Shown here: piece after piece, positions 24,750-33,630 of the stretch | How the letters are laid out: each line of letters begins with the position of its first letter | Numbering within the stretch: position 1 is the first letter of the stretch | Assembly: GCA_001899065.1 (NCBI GenBank) | Contig: MKUZ01000028.1 | Location: forward strand, 1-64,000 | Length of the DNA stretch: 64,000 nt | Source: Devosia sp. 66-22 | Lineage (GTDB): Bacteria; Pseudomonadota; Alphaproteobacteria; Rhizobiales; Devosiaceae | Direction of reading: 5' to 3' | Notes under the pieces: model-generated | What the model saw: the letters and a program-made list of their open reading frames with translations, nothing else | What the model was told of the DNA's origin: nothing | Database searches by the model: none | Made by a program: the position numbers and the translations under genes

Positions 24750-25405
24750 ATGGTTAGCGAAGTTCCACCCCTCCAGGGTGCATTCCCGAAGGACTGGCCC
24801 ACGCTGAAGGCGGCCGCAGCCGCCGACCCCTCGCCGGATACTTGGAAGGTTGTCGCAGACGTGGTGCTGCGAGGACGTCTGAATCGTTTCTACTTTGATC
24901 CTATTCATCGGCTTACCCGAGAGCGGGGCGAGCGCGGGCAAGGGGAGGGCTTTGCCATACTCACCATCCAATGCTCCGTGCCTGAATTTCTCGCTGCACT
25001 CCGCAAGGGGTGGAGCTTCAAACACGGGCACAGGCAGCATGGTGGCGACAACTAACCATGGCAACAGCTCTCTACACGACGTTCTTGATGGAGGAGGAGC
25101 CGTTCTCAGCATCGTTCACCACACACCAGCGCGCGAACGACTTCTACACGGACATCAGGTGCGGCCTCGTCCACGAAGGGCAGACCAAGAATGCGTGGCG
25201 GATTGGGCGGGGGCAGGCGACGGACCCGCTGATCGACTTTGAAAGGAAGGCCATCTATCGCGACGTAATGCAGCAGCAGATCGAAGCCTATCTCGACCGC
25301 TATTGTCACCAGCTCGCCTCGACTGTTGCACTGCAGGAGGCCTTCGTCCGGAAGTTCGACTATCTCTATCAGAACAACGCGACGCAAGTGTCATCGCGGT
25401 CGTGA
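24750..25405 (+). pseudogene. Frameshifted conserved hypothetical gene
   Basis: Two adjacent open frames look like halves of one protein. The first (from ATG 24750) reads VVADVVLRGRLNRFYFDP and GEGFAILTIQCSVPEFLAALRKG and ends at 25055. The second, in the next frame, covers MATALYTTFLMEEEPFS, DFYTDIRCGLVHEGQTKN, IDFERKAIYRDVMQQQIEAY and VALQEAFVRKFDYLY and ends at 25405. I recall a similar uninterrupted conserved family, but cannot name a function. A shift between about 25020 and 25060 would join them. Either a true pseudogene next to the integrase remnant or a sequencing error. Confidence 0.62.
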
Positions 25406-25971
25406 TTGGACCGTAGTGCGAGGTCAGCGGCCACGCTATAGTCTCGTTCTAACCGAGGGAAGTTCACTTAGCCAGACTGCCGTGTCCTCGTTTGATCGCA
25501 CTGTCAACACGTTGGGTCCTCCGCCGGTGGGAGATAACGAGGGTCGGCTCCAGCCCGCGATCAGGCAGCAGCTACGGGAAAAATCGAGACCATACGACGA
25601 TGAACCCCTCGGCAGTCAGTGCATAGTCCGGCAGTGCCGATCTTATTTGTCCTCGGCACTAGGAGGTCCAGCGTCCAGTGGCCGAAAAGCCTCACTAAAT
25701 TACCTCGACGTGTCCGCGAGTTACGAGGCTACTGACGTCCAGTGACACTTCCCTCCCATCGGAGGCCAACTGCGCCGCCGATTGGCCTATGTGCCGGTGG
25801 TGTCGACCTGTTCGACGGGCGGCAGCGATTTTCCGGGCCTTTGCGGAGGTGGGGAAATGCTCACAGCAGCGCTGGACCTCGACGCTCGATAGGGTTGCCC
25901 ATCGTTGCAGCAAACCGCCAATCTGCCCTTTTCGGTGCAGGCCCAAAAAGAGCCAAGCCAGGCCATCAACG
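25406..25971. other. Gene-free stretch
   Basis: About 570 bp in which open frames on both strands lack coding character or recognisable domains. No RNA gene or convincing repeat was seen. Confidence 0.45.
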
Positions 25972-26178
25972 ATGGCGAACAACCCGTCGCAAGTGGCGCA
26001 GACCAAGGAGGGCTTCGACTTCGTGAGTACGGCGGTGCGCCGGGTCGACCGATGGTGGGATGTTCCGGTCGATGACGAAGTCGCCCTGAGGATTGCCATG
26101 GAGCGACTGCCCGCAGAAACGGATGACGACGTGGTATCGCGACTGGTGCGGACGGCGGTCGGAAAACGACCCGAGTGA
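25972..26178 (+). CDS. Small hypothetical protein
   Basis: A 68-residue frame, MANNPSQVAQTKEGFDFV at the start, rich in Asp, Glu, Val and Arg with a balanced composition that looks more protein-like than the surroundings. No recognised domain, no membrane segment and no good ribosome-binding site. It may be the tail of a decayed gene, since the frame is open upstream to 25789. Confidence 0.3.
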   Translation: MANNPSQVAQTKEGFDFVSTAVRRVDRWWDVPVDDEVALRIAMERLPAETDDDVVSRLVRTAVGKRPE

Positions 26179-26296
26179 CCTAGCTCCCGCCCCAGAGGTC
26201 AGTGCGATATGAACAATGAGTGGCCGAGGCGAAAGCCCCTGCCTTTCCGCCAATCACACCCCTGAACTAGCTGACGCTCGGCCAGTCGGTCCAACA

Positions 26297-27304
26297 CTAG
26301 CGACTTTGATTGTTCACCGCCCGGGCAGGATACGGCTGTGGGCAAGCAGATGCCGCGGTTAGCGTGTTCGCTTCGTCAACGTGCAACGTGACCGACACTG
26401 AGCCCAGATTGTCTGTAAGTTGGTCCGGTGTTCGTGCTCCGACTACCACTGACGATACAGCGGGTCGTGTGAGCAGCCAGGCGAGCGAGATTTGAGATGG
26501 CGTCGCTCCCCTCGCCGCCGCGAGTGCCTCAACGGCCGCCAAAGTCTCCCAGTTCGCATCTGTCGCTCGACGCGCCCACGATTCCTCCCACTCGTCTGGG
26601 GTACCGCCAATTCGACCCTGTGAGACACCGGGACGCTGCCCGGCGCGATATTTCCCGGACAGGAAGCCGCCGCCCAGCGGTCCCCAGGGAACCATTCCCA
26701 CGCCTTCCGACTCGCAGAGCGGCAGGATCTCGGTTTCCACATCTCGTAGCACCAGCGAGTATTGGTATTGCGCCGCAACAAATTGCGCCCAGCCATTAGA
26801 GCTGGAAAGGCCAAGTGCTTTCATTGACTGCCAGGCAGCGAAGTTGGAGACGCCAATATAGCGGGCCTTGCCGGAACGGACGAGATCGTCAAATGCGCGG
26901 AGCGACTCTTCGAGCGGCGTCCATGCGTCCCAGCCGTGCATGTAAAGGACGTCGATGTGCTGCGCATTGAGCCGCCTCAGGCTCTCTTCAACCGCTTCTA
27001 CGATGTGGTGGCGGGACAGCCCGACCTGGTTGGGGTCCTGCCCCATCGGCCACCGAACCTTGGTGGCCACGATAGCGCGATTGCGCCGGGCGCCCAGCGC
27101 CTTGCCCACGATCTCTTCCGCGCGGCCGCCGGCGTAGACGTCGGCAACGTCAAAGTGATTGCCGCCGGCGTCGAGGAACATGTCGACCATTCGCAGTGCG
27201 TCGGCCTCTGATGTCCCGCGAGCGCTATTTTCGCCGAAGACCATCGTACCTAGTGCTAGTTCTGAGACGAGGAGACCGGAATTGCCGAGACGACGATACT
27301 TCAT
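26297..27304 (-). CDS. Aldo/keto reductase
   Basis: NAD(P)H-dependent oxidoreductase of the AKR family (YajO/Tas-like), 335 residues, a TIM barrel. The catalytic tetrad is visible: Asp and Tyr in DVADVYAGG, Lys in VATKVRW, His in LYMHGWD. It is the last gene of the binding protein-permease-permease-AKR operon, 9 nt after the permease, so it probably acts on the imported sugar or an oxidised derivative. Start ATG 27304 is in good context with the upstream gene. Confidence 0.9.
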   Translation of the reverse strand: MKYRRLGNSGLLVSELALGTMVFGENSARGTSEADALRMVDMFLDAGGNHFDVADVYAGGRAEEIVGKALGARRNRAIVATKVRWPMGQDPNQVGLSRHHIVEAVEESLRRLNAQHIDVLYMHGWDAWTPLEESLRAFDDLVRSGKARYIGVSNFAAWQSMKALGLSSSNGWAQFVAAQYQYSLVLRDVETEILPLCESEGVGMVPWGPLGGGFLSGKYRAGQRPGVSQGRIGGTPDEWEESWARRATDANWETLAAVEALAAARGATPSQISLAWLLTRPAVSSVVVGARTPDQLTDNLGSVSVTLHVDEANTLTAASACPQPYPARAVNNQSR

Positions 27305-27313
27305 GATGCGTTC

Positions 27314-28417
27314 CTAGGATTTGACAGAGCCGGCCGTCAGGCCGCGCACGAAATGTCTTTGCAGAGCGAAGAAGATGGCGAAGGGAAGAATCATGGAAAC
27401 GAACGCACCGGCCGTAAGCAGATGCCAATCGTTTCCGCGCGAGCCGACGATCTCGGCGAGCCGCATTGTCAACACCTGCACATTGGGCTGGCTGCCGATA
27501 AAGATCAGCGCCACTAGATAGTCGTTCCAGACCCACAGGAATTGGAAGATCGCATAGGAGGCGAGTATTGGACCCGACAGGGGGACAACGATTCGCCAGA
27601 AGATGGTCAAATGGCTGGCGCCATCTACCATTGCCGCCTCGAGAAGTTCGCGCGGCAACGAGGCGATGTAGTTGTAGAGCAGGTAAATCGCGAGAGGTAA
27701 GCCGAAGCCAGCGTGAGCAAGCCAAACCGCCAAGTATGTGCCATTGAGATCTATCCTCACATAGTCGGAGAGGACTGGCACAAGAGAGATCTGCAACGGC
27801 ACTACAAGAAGCGTGACCACGAGCGCAAACAGGGCCGTGCGTCCGGGGAAACGTACCCAGGCAAACCCGTAGGCGGCGAAGGCACCCACCACCAACGGCA
27901 GAAGAACGGAGGGTAGGGTGACCGCGAGGCTGTTGAGAAAGGCATTTGAAAGGTCATCGCCACGGAGAGTTTCCGTGACGCCTCGCTCGTTGGTGATCTC
28001 GTATTGCTTGCCGGTCAGAACGTTTTCGTAGTTCGATACGGTCAGGGAGAGATTACTCTTCCACTGCAACTCCTGAACCTGCACGGTGCCAAGCCGGCGG
28101 TTCCCTAGCCAGATCACACGACGGCCGTCGGCAGCGACGAGACCGGCACGAAGTTCCTCGAAGGTGCCGCTTACGCCCGCGAATTCCATTATCCCATTGC
28201 GGTCGATGTCCTTCCCGGGCTCAATCGTAGCAACAGTCCGCCAGTCGCGATGCGGAAGGACGGTCCACCAGCCCGTGCTGCGAACATCGTCAGCTGTGCG
28301 GAAGGAGGACACCAGCAGGCCAACCGTAGGCAGGAGCCAAAGCAAGCACAGAAGCGCGAGTGCGATTCCTGACAAGGCAGCGCGAGGGGATGGCCGTCGC
28401 TTTGTGGTGACAGTCAC
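27314..28417 (-). CDS. Sugar ABC permease, AglG/MalG type with extra periplasmic domain
   Basis: Inner-membrane permease of 367 residues. TM1 is at about 15-36, then an insertion of roughly 110 residues (about 45-155) faces the periplasm, and the remaining membrane segments form the transport core with the EAA coupling loop EAAMVDGASHLTIFWRIVVP. The length and insertion match AglG of alpha-glucoside transporters better than MalG (about 280-290 residues). The start overlaps the upstream permease stop by 4 nt. No ATPase gene is adjacent. Confidence 0.9.
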   Translation of the reverse strand: MTVTTKRRPSPRAALSGIALALLCLLWLLPTVGLLVSSFRTADDVRSTGWWTVLPHRDWRTVATIEPGKDIDRNGIMEFAGVSGTFEELRAGLVAADGRRVIWLGNRRLGTVQVQELQWKSNLSLTVSNYENVLTGKQYEITNERGVTETLRGDDLSNAFLNSLAVTLPSVLLPLVVGAFAAYGFAWVRFPGRTALFALVVTLLVVPLQISLVPVLSDYVRIDLNGTYLAVWLAHAGFGLPLAIYLLYNYIASLPRELLEAAMVDGASHLTIFWRIVVPLSGPILASYAIFQFLWVWNDYLVALIFIGSQPNVQVLTMRLAEIVGSRGNDWHLLTAGAFVSMILPFAIFFALQRHFVRGLTAGSVKS

Positions 28418-29499
28418 AACGGCTCGCTCCGGCTAAAGTGCCTCAAGTTATAGACGATAACCGGGACAACAGCGGCCAAGAGCACGATGGCAATGGCGGA
28501 GCCCAGTCCAGCATTACGATTGACGAAGTACTGATTGTAGAACTGCGTTGCGATAACGTCCGTGCCAAACTGCCCACCGGTCATGACTAGGACAATGTCG
28601 AAGATCTTGAGCGTAAAGATCACCACAGTGGCGGTGACAGCGATGAGTGTCGGCCGTATATGTGGAACGACGATGGAAAAGAAAATCCGCGCCTCGCTCG
28701 CGCCGTCGATCCGAGCCGCTTCGAGCAGATCGGAAGGCACAGACTTGATGGCCGCGGAAAATAGTACCATCGCGTAGCCAGTCTGAAGCCAGACAACGAT
28801 GACAATCAGAAAGAGATTGTTCCAGGGCTGGATCAGTTGGATCCAGGCCTCCGGCTCGCCTCCGAAGGCAACCACGATCGCATTCAGCAGCCCGATCTGC
28901 GGCTCGCTGGTGTCCTTCACTGCGTAGATGAATTTCCAGATGATGCCGGCGCCAACCAATGAGATCGCCATCGGCATGAAAATGACACTCTTGACCAGCT
29001 TTTCGTGTCGGCTGCGATCCGCCAGCGCCGCGATAAGAAGACCAAAGGCGACGGTCAGTCCGGCGCCGAAGATTAGCCACAGCAGGTTGTTGCGAAAGGT
29101 CACGAGCATGAAGGGCTCGGTGAACAACGTCACGTAGTTGGCCAGCCCCACAAAGACGCTGCCATCGCGACTGAACAAGCTCGCGATGAACGTGCGGACC
29201 ATCGGAAGGGCAACGAAATAGCCCACCATGACCATGCCAGGCAGCACGAAGGGGAGTGGTTGAAGGCGCCGCGTCCAGGCCGGCGGTAGAGCGTGCAGCA
29301 CGGCGTCAGTTGCCACGTAGACCAGCGTCATCAAGACGCCGGAGCCGCCAATCGCAAGAAGCGCCACCAGGAGGCGCGGCAGATCGGTATCGCGAAGAAA
29401 GATAAAGCCCTGCCAGATCAGAAGCGCGGCTAGGCCAAGGGCCAAGAGGGATCCGAGCGCTTTGGCATTGCCTGATCGGCCGCGGGCTTGTGCTGGCAC
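28414..29499 (-). CDS. Sugar ABC permease, AglF/MalF type
   Basis: Permease of about 361 residues. Three N-terminal hydrophobic segments are followed by the permease core with FVGLANYVTLF and the coupling loop EAARIDGASEARIFFSIVVP. The open frame reaches back into the binding-protein gene; a GTG at 29499 is chosen because it lies after the binding-protein stop and the intergenic hairpin, but no clear ribosome-binding site precedes it. The VYVATDAVLHALPP to FVLPGMVM region resembles AglF. Substrate is not known; an oligosaccharide such as an alpha-glucoside is plausible. Confidence 0.88.
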   Translation of the reverse strand: MPAQARGRSGNAKALGSLLALGLAALLIWQGFIFLRDTDLPRLLVALLAIGGSGVLMTLVYVATDAVLHALPPAWTRRLQPLPFVLPGMVMVGYFVALPMVRTFIASLFSRDGSVFVGLANYVTLFTEPFMLVTFRNNLLWLIFGAGLTVAFGLLIAALADRSRHEKLVKSVIFMPMAISLVGAGIIWKFIYAVKDTSEPQIGLLNAIVVAFGGEPEAWIQLIQPWNNLFLIVIVVWLQTGYAMVLFSAAIKSVPSDLLEAARIDGASEARIFFSIVVPHIRPTLIAVTATVVIFTLKIFDIVLVMTGGQFGTDVIATQFYNQYFVNRNAGLGSAIAIVLLAAVVPVIVYNLRHFSRSEPL

Positions 29500-29533
29500 G
29501 TGCGTGTACTTCGCGTAAGGGTAAGGGCGGGTT

Positions 29534-29564
29534 GCCGCTTCTCGCGAGGACTGCGAGAAGCGGC
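29534..29564 (-). other. Perfect 12-bp hairpin between binding-protein and permease genes
   Basis: GCCGCTTCTCGC and its exact complement flank a 7-nt loop, 14 nt after the binding-protein stop. No U-tract follows. Likely an mRNA-stabilising or partial-termination structure that sets the ratio of binding protein to permease. Confidence 0.65.
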
Positions 29565-29578
29565 CCCCTCTCCGGGAG

Positions 29579-30916
29579 TTACTTCGACGGCCAGGAGGCG
29601 TCGATGTTTGTGAGCGCCGTATCGAGATCTTCCGATCCACTGATCCAGGCGGTCATTTCCTTCCAGAAAGATCCTGCACCGACTTCACCCGGCATCAGAT
29701 CGGAGCCGTCGAAGCGCACGCTGGTTGCACCGGCGAGGATCTCCGCGACGCCGCGGTCAATGTCGTTGCCGTACCAATCGAGCTGGGTGTCCTTATGCGG
29801 CGAGATGGTGCCACCAGAGGCCAGCCAAGTCTTCAGATGCTCCCCCTTCGTAAACCAGGCCATCACAGCACGGACTTCGGGACGATCCGAGAAAGCCGAC
29901 CAGATATCGCCGCCGACCAGCGCTGGCTTGCCATAGGCAGGATCGATGCCGGGTAGATAGAAGAAGTCGTAGTCGACACCCGGAACCAACTCGCGATCTT
30001 TGGGGAAGAAGCTGGTGATGAAGTTGCCCTGCTTGTGCAGCCAGCACTTGGGCGGTTCGGCGAACATGGGAGCGGGGGCATCGCCGAACGAAGTCGAAAC
30101 GATCGCCTTGGTACCACCGAACACGAGGTTGTCGTCGAGCCAGATCGAACCAACGCTCTCCGCAGCCTTCTTGACTTGCGGTGACTTGAACTTCAGTTCA
30201 CCGCTGGTCCACTTGTCGTAGTCCTCGAGTGAGTTGGTGCGTAGCATCATCTCCTCGATCCAGTCCGTGGCGGCCCAGCCTGTTGCCGCGCCGGACTCAA
30301 TGCCGATGCACCATGGCGTATCGCCATCGGCGACGATCTGGTTCTGGAGCGCGATCATCTCGTCCCAAGTGGTGGGCACCGCGTATCCGGCCGCGTCGAA
30401 GGCCTTCTTGGGGTACCACACAAGCGACTTTACGTTCACACGCTCCCAGATACCCGACAGCATGGGATCGCCGCTAGCACCGGGCTTGGTACCCATGTCG
30501 AGCCAGCTCTGTAGATACTGCGTCTGCATATAGTCCGCAGACAGGTATGTGCCCAAGTCGATCAGCTTGCCGGCTTTAGCGAAGTTGGCCATGAGACCCG
30601 GCTGCGGAAAGTCGACGATATCAGGTGTGTTGCCGGCATCGACACGCGTCGCGATTATCGCCTCAAACTGCTTGGAGCTCTCGTACTGGATGTCGATTCC
30701 AGTAAGCTCCTCAAACGCTTTGACGTTCTCGTTGAACTTCACCTCATCGGCGTCCGCAAAGGCGCCGAAGGCGGTCACGACAGTGCCCTTGAACTTGCCA
30801 GCGAGCGCATCGGTCAGTTCCTGAGGAGCCGCCTGTGCGAACACTGCGGTGGAATACAGCAGGCCCAGCGAGGCAATGGCCGCCAACTTGGCCGAGCTAT
30901 TGATAGAAAAAGTCAT
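29579..30916 (-). CDS. Extracellular sugar-binding protein, AglE-like (family 1)
   Basis: A 445-residue solute-binding protein with signal peptide ending TAVFAQA. The mature part has the AglE-like pattern FEELTGIDIQYESSKQFEA and NTPDIVDFPQPGLMANFA. GGGAGG 5 nt before the ATG at 30916 fixes the start; the frame is open further upstream. It is the first gene of an operon divergent from a LacI repressor, with two operator-like sites in the shared 262-bp region. No lipobox, so periplasmic. Confidence 0.92.
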   Translation of the reverse strand: MTFSINSSAKLAAIASLGLLYSTAVFAQAAPQELTDALAGKFKGTVVTAFGAFADADEVKFNENVKAFEELTGIDIQYESSKQFEAIIATRVDAGNTPDIVDFPQPGLMANFAKAGKLIDLGTYLSADYMQTQYLQSWLDMGTKPGASGDPMLSGIWERVNVKSLVWYPKKAFDAAGYAVPTTWDEMIALQNQIVADGDTPWCIGIESGAATGWAATDWIEEMMLRTNSLEDYDKWTSGELKFKSPQVKKAAESVGSIWLDDNLVFGGTKAIVSTSFGDAPAPMFAEPPKCWLHKQGNFITSFFPKDRELVPGVDYDFFYLPGIDPAYGKPALVGGDIWSAFSDRPEVRAVMAWFTKGEHLKTWLASGGTISPHKDTQLDWYGNDIDRGVAEILAGATSVRFDGSDLMPGEVGAGSFWKEMTAWISGSEDLDTALTNIDASWPSK

Positions 30917-31111
30917 GTCTCCCTCCCATTGTGTCGCGGCCGGTCCGCGTCCCTGAAGCAGGCGGCACAAGGCTTCACGGCTGCCACGAGTCCATGGCTG
31001 GCCGGTCCCAAGCAGATGCTTGGGGTGGCGGTCGTGCTTGTTGAAATCCTCCCGCGACGCGTTGCGTCGCAAAGCAACCTGTATCTGTTTCAACGAGTAG
31101 GCTAGATAGCT

Positions 31112-31151
31112 GTCTATCGATCGTCAAGGAAAATGTGGCTATCGATGGACA
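31112..31151. promoter_or_regulatory. LacI operator pair between repressor and transporter operon
   Basis: TGTCTATCGATCGTCA (31112-31127) and TGGCTATCGATGGACA (31136-31151), centres 24 bp apart. Both carry the ATCGAT core with TGTC/GACA flanks shared by the pairs at 32226-32264 and 33476-33515. They lie in the divergent region and could control both directions. Confidence 0.75.
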
Positions 31152-31178
31152 ACGCAAGATTCTAAGGTGCAAGAAGCA

Positions 31179-32183
31179 ATGTCGACGATCAAAACCGTAG
31201 CGGAGCGAGCAGGTGTCTCACTGAAGACGGTATCACGCGTCTTCAGTTCTCCTGAGGCTGTCGCCGACAAGACTCGTGCCCTGGTTATGGCCGCCGCCGA
31301 AGATTTGCAGTTCGTGCCCGATCAGCGGGCACGAGCCATCCGATCGGGAAAATCAGGGGTCGTCGGGCTGCTGACGGACGTTGTGGCGACGACGCCGTGC
31401 TCAATTGAGATCGTGCGGGGAGTCGAGGCCGCGCTGGAAGAGCGACGAATGTCCTTGCTGATCGGCAACCTCGAAAACCCCTTGAGCACATCGAAGTCGA
31501 TCATCAGAAGCTTCCGCGCGGGACGCGTGGACGGCGTCATCTATGCGGCCAACTACCATCGCGAAGTGGCAGATTTCGAGCCTCTCTCACTCTCCGGTGT
31601 CATGGTGAACTGCTTCACGCGTGCCGGCGAACTGCCCGCCGTCATTCCTGACGAGGAGCGGGGGGGATACAACGTGGGCGTTCACCTGCTGTCACTCGGT
31701 CATCGTCGAATCGCTTATTTGACGCTGGCGCCGGACATCCCGGCCACGCAGTTGCGGCAGGCCGGACTCGTTCGGGCGCTGAAGGAGGCCGGCGTCAGCG
31801 TACCGGATCCGCTCGCGTGGCAGGGGCAGCCGGCTGCTGGAGCCTTCGACCATGATGCGGCCTTCCGTGCGGCGCATGCGCTGCTGAAGCGCAAGGGGCG
31901 ACCCACTGCCATCTTTTGCGGAAATGACGAGATGGCGATGCAGGTCTTCAACGCTGCCAGCCAATTGGGACTATCGATTCCAGGAGACCTGTCGGTCGTA
32001 GGCTTCGATGACCATCGCCTATTTTCTGAGGGCCTGCGCCCAGGACTGACAACGGTGGCCTTACCATATACCGAGATGGGACGTCAGGCGGTCGCTATCC
32101 TGCTCGACCGGCGCAAAGAGCCCCCGGCCACATACCGAGTCGATGCGCCATTGATCGTCCGCCAATCCACTTCGGCTCTATAA
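31179..32183 (+). CDS. LacI-family transcriptional repressor (first)
   Basis: A 334-residue repressor: helix-turn-helix TIKTVAERAGVSLKTVSRVF at the N-terminus, the hinge helix region PDQRARAIRSGKSG, and a sugar-binding-protein-like effector domain with FCGNDEMAMQV and VVGFDDHRLF near the C-terminus. ATG 31179 follows AAGG at 10 nt. It is divergent from the AglE-like operon and followed by the dehydrogenase gene. Six copies of a shared 16-bp site before three units suggest it controls all of them. Confidence 0.93.
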   Translation: MSTIKTVAERAGVSLKTVSRVFSSPEAVADKTRALVMAAAEDLQFVPDQRARAIRSGKSGVVGLLTDVVATTPCSIEIVRGVEAALEERRMSLLIGNLENPLSTSKSIIRSFRAGRVDGVIYAANYHREVADFEPLSLSGVMVNCFTRAGELPAVIPDEERGGYNVGVHLLSLGHRRIAYLTLAPDIPATQLRQAGLVRALKEAGVSVPDPLAWQGQPAAGAFDHDAAFRAAHALLKRKGRPTAIFCGNDEMAMQVFNAASQLGLSIPGDLSVVGFDDHRLFSEGLRPGLTTVALPYTEMGRQAVAILLDRRKEPPATYRVDAPLIVRQSTSAL

Positions 32184-32225
32184 GGTCCAGCTACGGCTAT
32201 CGCGAATGAGCCATCGGCTCCTGGG

Positions 32226-32264
32226 ATGACATCGATAGACAAGGCCCGCTGACATCGATAGACA
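32226..32264. promoter_or_regulatory. LacI operator pair before the Gfo/Idh/MocA gene
   Basis: ATGACATCGATAGACA (32226-32241) and CTGACATCGATAGACA (32249-32264), nearly identical, centres 23 bp apart, ending 30 nt before the dehydrogenase ATG. Strongest copies of the motif. Confidence 0.8.
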
Positions 32265-32294
32265 TTCTCGTCGTCATCGCTACGGAATGGTGTC

Positions 32295-33359
32295 ATGACA
32301 ACGCAAGTACAGCCCCTCAAGCTTGCCATAGCAGGGCTATCGCACGACCACGTGTCGATCCTCGCAGATATGTCACCTGACGATTTCGATGTCGTCGGCG
32401 TCTATGAAAGAGAGCGCTCAACTCGTGAGGCCTTCAAGTATCCCCGATCTCGAGCGCCCGAGGCGCGCTTCTCGGATTTGGAAACGATGCTCAACGTCAC
32501 ACGACCCGATGCCGTGGCCGCCTTCGGTTCGATATACGAGCATCTGGAAGTGGTGGAAAAATGCGCACCGCTCGGCATCCACGTCATGGTCGAGAAGCCG
32601 CTGGCCATAAGTGTGGAGCACGGTGACAGGATTGCCAGCCTCGCGCGCGAGCACGGCATCCACGTCCTCACCAACTATGAGACGAGCTGGTATCCCACAA
32701 CCGCCCACGCCTTCGCGGTCCTGGAGAGCGGGGCGATTGGGTCGGCACGCAAGGTTCTCGTCAGAGACGGTCACGGTGGCCCGATCGAAACGGGCTGCAG
32801 GCCTGAATTCTTGTCATGGCTGACAGATCCAGCTTTCAGTGGCGGCGGCGCCTTGTCCGACTTCGGCTGCTACGGAGCAAATCTTCTTACGCGCCTAATG
32901 CAGGGGGAGCTTCCCGTTTCGATTACGGCTTTGAGCCGCTCCTTCAAGCCAGCCTTGTATCCCTTGGTCGAAGACGATGCGCTAATCGTCCTCAACTACG
33001 AGATGGTCGAAGGGGTGATTCAAGCGTCTTGGAACTGGCCTGCGGCCCGAAAGGACATGGAGATCAACGGGACGACCGGCTTCGTGCGGACGCTCGATGC
33101 GGTCACCGGCCTTGAGCTGACTCCGAAGGGAGATGGACCGGTGTCGGTGATGCCGGCTCCGCTTCCTTCGAACGTTGCGGGGCCCTTTGCGCATCTGGCG
33201 GCCGTCATTCGTGGAGATCTGGCATTGAGACCTTTCGACCTGTCGGCGCTCGAAAACAACGTCAGCGTGGTCAGAATCCTCGATGCGGCGCGGCGCTCGG
33301 CTGCACTGGGGCAAACTGTATCGCTGGCGAACCGCGCAGCAGCGGAGTCATCACGCTAG
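32295..33359 (+). CDS. Gfo/Idh/MocA-family oxidoreductase
   Basis: NAD(P)-dependent sugar or sugar-derivative dehydrogenase, 354 residues. The Rossmann domain begins KLAIAGLSHDHVSIL, a variant of the usual GxGxxG loop. The EKP motif (VMVEKPLAIS) that holds the catalytic lysine is present, and GGGALSDFGCYGANLL matches the substrate-domain GGG-D-G-H region with Tyr in place of the usual His. It lies between two sugar transporters under its own operator pair, so it probably oxidises or interconverts the imported sugar. Confidence 0.88.
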   Translation: MTTQVQPLKLAIAGLSHDHVSILADMSPDDFDVVGVYERERSTREAFKYPRSRAPEARFSDLETMLNVTRPDAVAAFGSIYEHLEVVEKCAPLGIHVMVEKPLAISVEHGDRIASLAREHGIHVLTNYETSWYPTTAHAFAVLESGAIGSARKVLVRDGHGGPIETGCRPEFLSWLTDPAFSGGGALSDFGCYGANLLTRLMQGELPVSITALSRSFKPALYPLVEDDALIVLNYEMVEGVIQASWNWPAARKDMEINGTTGFVRTLDAVTGLELTPKGDGPVSVMPAPLPSNVAGPFAHLAAVIRGDLALRPFDLSALENNVSVVRILDAARRSAALGQTVSLANRAAAESSR

Positions 33360-33475
33360 TCGACTAGAACAATGTCCCATAAAATTGGTGTTGTGACGCT
33401 CGGGCATAATCTGGGCGGCGGAAGACCGCCTCGAGCGATCCGCCCGACCTTCCAAAAGGGTCTTCGAACAGAAAA

Positions 33476-33515
33476 TGTCCTTCGATGTCATTTTCCATTT
33501 GTCCTTCGTTGTCAT
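33476..33515. promoter_or_regulatory. LacI-type operator pair before the second sugar transporter
   Basis: TGTCCTTCGATGTCAT (33476-33491) and TGTCCTTCGTTGTCAT (33500-33515), 24 bp apart. Reverse-complemented they match ATGACATCGATAGACA at 14 and 13 of 16 positions. They place this operon in the same putative regulon. Confidence 0.65.
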
Positions 33516-33630
33516 CGCTGCTAATACGGCGCATGAGTTCGATTGATCTCCTTAGCTAAATCGATCAAACGACCTCGGAGCAGACAGGGCGGTGATGGAC
33601 GACAGTCTCACCGCCCGCAGGGAGGAAAGA

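Noticed and set aside
31112-33515. CRISPR-like array from the repeated ATCGAT sites
   Set aside because: The copies are isolated pairs of 16-bp dyads before genes, without regular spacers or cas genes; operators fit better.
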